Positions 5,541 to 8,595 of a stretch of 8,595 bases of DNA are shown here, one piece after another. The translations under genes were made by a program, and so were the position numbers. Origin of the DNA: Acidobacteriaceae bacterium UBA1795 (GTDB lineage: Bacteria > Acidobacteriota > Terriglobia > Terriglobales > Acidobacteriaceae). The notes beneath the pieces are model-generated. The model was not told where the DNA came from. It made no database searches and was given only the letters and a program-made list of their open reading frames with translations. Location of the stretch: positions 1-8,595 of the forward strand of contig DCFV01000218.1 in NCBI GenBank assembly GCA_002314435.1, read 5' to 3'. The stretch's first letter is position 1. Every line of letters starts with the position of its first letter.

Positions 5541-7025
5541 ATGAAGCGGTTTTCCCAGAAGATTGCGATGGCGGCGGTGGCCGCGCTGGTGCTGACGGCA
5601 ATGACGGCCGAGGCCAAGGTGAAGCAGCCCAAGCACAAGAAGAATGAGGACTTGAGCGCCAACCCGCTGGCCAACATGAACTCCAAGCAGCCGGACAAGG
5701 CGCTGTTCGACAAGGCCATGGTGTCAATGAAGAAGGGCCGCTTCGATGTGGCCCGCCTGACCCTGCAGACCCTGCTGAATACCTACCCGGACTCCGAGTA
5801 CCGCATGCGTGCCAAGCTGGCCGTGGGCGACACCTGGTTCAAAGAAGGCGGCGCCGCCGCTCTGACCCAGGCCGAGGCCGAGTACAAGGACTTCATCACC
5901 TTCTTCCCTAACGCGCCGGAAGCGGCCGAAGCGCAGATGAAGGTGGGCGACATCTACTACCAGCAGATGGAGAAGCCCGACCGCGATTACACCAACGCGC
6001 AGCGCGCCGAGGAAGAGTATCGCAACATGATCAACCAGTTTCCTGACTCGGCGCTGATTCCGCGCGCCAAGCAGAAACTGCGCGACGTGCAGGAAGTGCT
6101 GGCCGAGCGCGAGACGGAGATTGGCCTGTTCTACGGCAGCCGCGAGAACTATCCGGCTTCAATCGCCCGCCTCAGCACGGTAGTCGACACCTATCCGCTC
6201 TACTCGAAGAGCGACCAGGCACTGCTGGGCATCGGCGACGCCTATTCGGGCGAAGCAGCCAAGATCCAGGCGGCTCCTGGGTTACCCGGCGCGGTGCGCG
6301 AGCGTCTGCGCGGCATGTATCTGGACCGGGCGGCAGCAGCCTACACCAAGGTGATTACGCGCTACCCGATGGCGCCGCACGTGGAAGATGCGCGCGACCG
6401 GCTGGTGGCCATGAACCGGCCCGTTCCGGAGCCGACACAGGCGGCCATTGCGGAGAGCGACGCGGAAGAACGCAGCCGCCAGCCTCTGCGCTTTACTGAC
6501 CGCACGCTGGGCATCATTATGCACGGCCCGTCGGTGGTGGAAGCGGTGCACGTGGGTGATCCGAGCCTCAGCGATCCCAAACGAACCGTAGCACCGGACA
6601 TCACCAAGGAGAATGTGTCGCTGTTTACCTCCGCAATACACGCAGGCCAGCCCGCCGCTCCGGCAGCAGCCGCAGCGCCCACAGGTGTGAACGAGCCGCC
6701 GCGCACCGATGTGCCCTCTGCCGCGCCCACCATGAGCGCGCCTGATGCGGGCACCAGCGTGGGTGTCTCAGTGGTGAGCGCTCCCTCGGCCGACCCCAAT
6801 GCGGTGGTGAAGCCGGTGGGCTCCACCAGCACCGTGCTGCCCGCTGCCGAAGGGCCGTCAGCGGCACCAGACCAGGTGAATGACATTAAGCCCGGCCAGG
6901 CCCCGACAGCCCCGGCCACGGCGGACAACGGCAAGAAGAAGAAGGCGCCCAAGGCCGATCTGGACGACGAGTCGAGCAGCAAGAAGAAAAAGAAGAAGGG
7001 CCTGGGTAAGCTGAACCCGTTCTAG
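5541..7025 (+). CDS. bamD: BamD/YfiO-like TPR outer-membrane assembly protein, no lipobox, with long Lys-rich tail
   Basis: The protein has 494 residues, against about 245 for E. coli BamD. BamD is a periplasmic TPR protein of the BAM complex that helps insert beta-barrel proteins into the outer membrane. Residues 1-25 (KRFSQK, then hydrophobic AMAAVAALVLTAMTA, ending AEA) look like a signal peptide cut by signal peptidase I. There is no lipobox and no cysteine anywhere in the protein, although BamD is normally a lipoprotein. Residues about 51-290 hold the TPR array, with GRFDVARLTLQTLLNTYPDSEY, then DRDYTNAQRAEEEYRNMINQFPDS, and EIGLFYGSRENYPASIARL, which match the YfiO/BamD pattern. From about residue 294 the chain becomes Pro/Ala/Ser-rich, and it ends with two lysine clusters (KKKK and KKKKKK) and GLGKLNPF. 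GAGGTG at 5533-5538 supports ATG 5541, with a slightly short spacer. A strong terminator follows. Confidence 0.82.
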   Translation: MKRFSQKIAMAAVAALVLTAMTAEAKVKQPKHKKNEDLSANPLANMNSKQPDKALFDKAMVSMKKGRFDVARLTLQTLLNTYPDSEYRMRAKLAVGDTWFKEGGAAALTQAEAEYKDFITFFPNAPEAAEAQMKVGDIYYQQMEKPDRDYTNAQRAEEEYRNMINQFPDSALIPRAKQKLRDVQEVLAERETEIGLFYGSRENYPASIARLSTVVDTYPLYSKSDQALLGIGDAYSGEAAKIQAAPGLPGAVRERLRGMYLDRAAAAYTKVITRYPMAPHVEDARDRLVAMNRPVPEPTQAAIAESDAEERSRQPLRFTDRTLGIIMHGPSVVEAVHVGDPSLSDPKRTVAPDITKENVSLFTSAIHAGQPAAPAAAAAPTGVNEPPRTDVPSAAPTMSAPDAGTSVGVSVVSAPSADPNAVVKPVGSTSTVLPAAEGPSAAPDQVNDIKPGQAPTAPATADNGKKKKAPKADLDDESSSKKKKKKGLGKLNPF

Positions 7026-7041
7026 ACCCGCCAATCGACAG

Positions 7042-7083
7042 ACGCAGAAAGGCCGCACCGATCACGGTGCGGCCTTTCTGCGT
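7042..7083 (+). terminator. Strong intrinsic terminator after bamD
   Basis: Arms 7042-7060 and 7065-7083 are perfect complements (19 bp) around a 4-nt ATCA loop. The inner stem GGCCGCACCG/CGGTGCGGCC is followed by TTTCT on the plus strand and preceded by AGAAA, so the U-tract is folded into the outer stem. The near-symmetry means it could also stop transcription arriving on the minus strand. It starts 17 bp after the bamD stop and ends 11 bp before the valS -10 element, insulating the two units. Confidence 0.9.
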
Positions 7084-7093
7084 GCGCCTCATC

Positions 7094-7102
7094 TGCTAGA
7101 GT
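7094..7102 (+). promoter_or_regulatory. Extended -10 promoter element for valS
   Basis: TGCTAGAGT matches the extended -10 form found before rpe, tldE and the Sel1 gene. Transcription would begin near 7108-7109, leaving a leader of roughly 73-75 nt before ATG 7182. Any -35 element would lie in the right arm of the preceding terminator (around 7074-7080), and no good match is seen there. Confidence 0.5.
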
Positions 7103-7180
7103 GAAGGGTGGTCCCATCGCGCGAAACCCTCACTTTATAAGGGCTTGAACGTACTCTCACGGGGCCTCGCAATCGACCCC
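7101..7180 (+). promoter_or_regulatory. valS leader region with competing short stems
   Basis: Three short pairings are visible. GTG-a-AGGGT (7101-7109) can pair with ACCCTCAC (7126-7133) with one bulged A. CCCT (7127-7130) can pair instead with AGGG (7140-7143), so the two are mutually exclusive. GGGG-CC-TCG (7161-7169) can pair with CGACCCC (7174-7180), enclosing loop CAAT and ending one base before the ATG. The first pairing overlaps the predicted transcription start, so it may act as a DNA dyad rather than RNA. There is no Shine-Dalgarno sequence next to the ATG. The leader is too short for a T-box and no T-box sequence is seen. Confidence 0.3.
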
Positions 7181-7181
7181 A

Positions 7182-8595
7182 ATGCCTCACGAACTGCCAA
7201 AAGCCTACGACCCTACCGCCATTGAAGACAAATGGGCCGAGTACTGGGTCCACGAGAATCTGTTTGCCCAACCAACGCCCTCCCCAACCGAGGGCATGGA
7301 TGGTCCGTCCCCGTTCACGATTCTGTTGCCGCCGCCCAACGTGACTGGCCGGCTGCACATGGGCCACATGCTCAACCAGACGGAGATGGACATCCTGACC
7401 CGCTGGCAGCGCATGAACGGACGCCACGCGCTGTGGCTGCCCGGCACGGACCACGCCGGCATTGCCACGCAGATGATGGTGGAGCGCCAACTGGTCTCTG
7501 AGGGCAAGACGCGGCAGCAACTGGGCCGCGAGGCCTTTGTGGAGCGCGTGTGGGAGTGGAAGCGCCACTACGGCGGCGCGATTCTGGACCAGATGAAGCG
7601 GCTGGGCGCGTCGGTGGACTGGCAGCGCGAGTACTTCACCATGGACGAGCGGCTTTCTGTGGCGGTGCGCGAGGCCTTCGTCAAGCTCCACGAGCAGGGG
7701 CTCATCTATCGCGGCGCGTACATCGTGAACTGGTGCCCGCGGTGTCAGACGGCGATCAGCGACCTCGAGGTGGTGTACGACGAGCACAAGGGCCACCTGT
7801 GGGAGATCCGCTACCCGGTGGTGGACTCCGAAGGCAAGGAGACCGGCGAGTTCCTGACGATTGCCACCACGCGGCCTGAGACAATGCTGGGCGACGTGGC
7901 CGTGGCGATTCATCCGGAGGACGAGCGCTACCTGCACCTGCACGGGATGAAGCTGCGCCTGCCATTGGTGGGCCGCGAAATTCCGATCATTCTGGACGAG
8001 TGGGTGAGCCGCGACTTCGGTACCGGTGCAGTGAAGGTAACGCCGGCACACGATCCCAACGACTTTGCGCTGGGCCAGCGGCACAATCTGCCGTCGATCA
8101 GCGTGATGGACGAGACGGCGCACATCAATGCCGAGGGCGGCGCCTACGCGGGCCTGGATCGTTTTGTCGCACGCAAGGAGATCGTTGAAGCGCTGGAAGC
8201 TCTTGCTCTGCTGGCGGGCATCAAGGACCACGTGCACAACGTGGGCCACTGCGACCGCTGCAAATCGGTGGTGGAACCGCGCCTCTCGCTGCAGTGGTTT
8301 GTGAAGATTCAGCCGCTGGCCGACCGCGCAATTGCCGCGGTGAAGGAAGGCCACATCAAGTTCACGCCGGAGATGTACGAGAAGACCTACCTAAACTGGA
8401 TGGAGAACATCCACGACTGGTGTATCTCGCGACAGCTCTGGTGGGGTCATCGCATTCCGGCGTGGCACTGCAGCACATGCCACAAGATGACGGTGGCGCG
8501 CGAAGATCCGACAACCTGCGCGCACTGCGGTGCGACGACGATTACGCAGGAAACCGACGTGCTGGATACATGGTTCTCGTCGGGCCTGCTGCCGG
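7182..8595 (+). CDS. valS: Valyl-tRNA synthetase, N-terminal half (3' truncated by window end)
   Basis: An open frame of 471 codons runs off the right edge, about half of the usual 880-950 residues. ValRS charges tRNA-Val with valine and edits mischarged threonine. Seen in order: KAYDPTAIEDKWAEYW near the N-terminus; the class I signature in PPPNVTGRLHMGH (HMGH is residues 59-62); the WLPGTDHAGIATQ motif; WCPRC, a zinc-type pair; the CP1 editing domain with TIATTRPETMLGDVAVAIHP and GTGAVKVTPAHDPNDF; then HCDRC and the catalytic-core return CISRQLWWGHRIPAWHC with a CxxC pair (CAHC) and DVLDTWFSSGL. KMSKS and the tRNA-binding end lie outside the window. ATG 7182 is the only plausible start, because an in-frame TGA lies at 7146-7148 and no start codon falls between. 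It has its own promoter after the bamD terminator. Confidence 0.97.
   Translation, partial: MPHELPKAYDPTAIEDKWAEYWVHENLFAQPTPSPTEGMDGPSPFTILLPPPNVTGRLHMGHMLNQTEMDILTRWQRMNGRHALWLPGTDHAGIATQMMVERQLVSEGKTRQQLGREAFVERVWEWKRHYGGAILDQMKRLGASVDWQREYFTMDERLSVAVREAFVKLHEQGLIYRGAYIVNWCPRCQTAISDLEVVYDEHKGHLWEIRYPVVDSEGKETGEFLTIATTRPETMLGDVAVAIHPEDERYLHLHGMKLRLPLVGREIPIILDEWVSRDFGTGAVKVTPAHDPNDFALGQRHNLPSISVMDETAHINAEGGAYAGLDRFVARKEIVEALEALALLAGIKDHVHNVGHCDRCKSVVEPRLSLQWFVKIQPLADRAIAAVKEGHIKFTPEMYEKTYLNWMENIHDWCISRQLWWGHRIPAWHCSTCHKMTVAREDPTTCAHCGATTITQETDVLDTWFSSGLLP

Noticed and set aside
4753..5727. 324-codon minus-strand open frame across rpe and the start of bamD
   Set aside because: It is antisense to rpe, whose every signature is present, and it spans two plus-strand genes.
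6940..7010. Programmed frameshift at the A-rich lysine codons near the bamD end
   Set aside because: The longest A run is five, so no A AAA AAG-type slippery heptamer is complete, and the frame reads cleanly to its stop before the terminator.
7103..7181. T-box riboswitch for valS
   Set aside because: The leader is only about 75 nt, with no T-box core sequence, no specifier stem and no terminator/antiterminator pair.
7089..8354. 421-codon open frame on the minus strand under valS
   Set aside because: It is antisense to a clearly recognised valS with intact motifs. Its translation is rich in His, Arg, Leu and Val without a domain, as expected for a shadow frame in GC-rich coding DNA.

Overview
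This is a GC-rich, densely packed chromosomal window of ordinary bacterial housekeeping genes. It shows no mobile element, phage gene, CRISPR array, tRNA or rRNA. Gene content and protein style (tldD/tldE, a short UvrC-like protein, a BamD-type TPR protein with a Pro/Ala/Lys-rich tail, valS) suggest a Gram-negative bacterium, and I lean towards Acidobacteriota. That placement is an impression and was not tested by any search.

Layout. 3-212 (+) is the last 69 codons of tldD. Facing it 7 bp away is a secreted Sel1-repeat protein on the minus strand (220-1101). A 116-bp divergent promoter region follows. It opens into a plus-strand run with short gaps: tldE/pmbA (1218-2618), a UvrC-like protein with a degenerate GIY-YIG domain (2632-3942, 13-bp gap) and a classical SDR oxidoreductase (3968-4705, 25-bp gap). 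After a 95-bp gap with its own promoter come rpe (4801-5469) and, 71 bp on, a BamD-like TPR protein (5541-7025). A perfect 19-bp-stem terminator (7042-7083) closes that unit. valS (7182 to beyond the window end) then starts from its own promoter and a roughly 75-nt leader. No stretch over 300 bp lacks a gene.

How the genes relate. TldD and TldE form a heterodimeric metalloprotease, and here the two subunit genes are separated by an opposite-strand Sel1 gene. The UvrC-like and SDR genes appear to be co-transcribed with tldE, without an obvious shared pathway. rpe (pentose phosphate pathway), bamD (outer-membrane protein assembly) and valS (tRNA charging) are independent core functions.

Main points of interest. 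(1) The UvrC-like protein keeps the four cysteines and UVR helix of UvrC but has lost several catalytic GIY-YIG residues and the canonical 3' nuclease half, which suggests a non-nucleolytic paralogue. (2) The BamD-like protein has a signal peptide but no lipobox cysteine, and carries a roughly 200-residue low-complexity, lysine-ending tail. (3) All four recognisable promoters share an extended -10 of the form TGSTANNNT, and the one before tldE is placed so that its transcript would be leaderless. (4) The valS, rpe and bamD leaders each hold a short dyad or hairpin close to the start codon. I saw no clear new multi-gene system.
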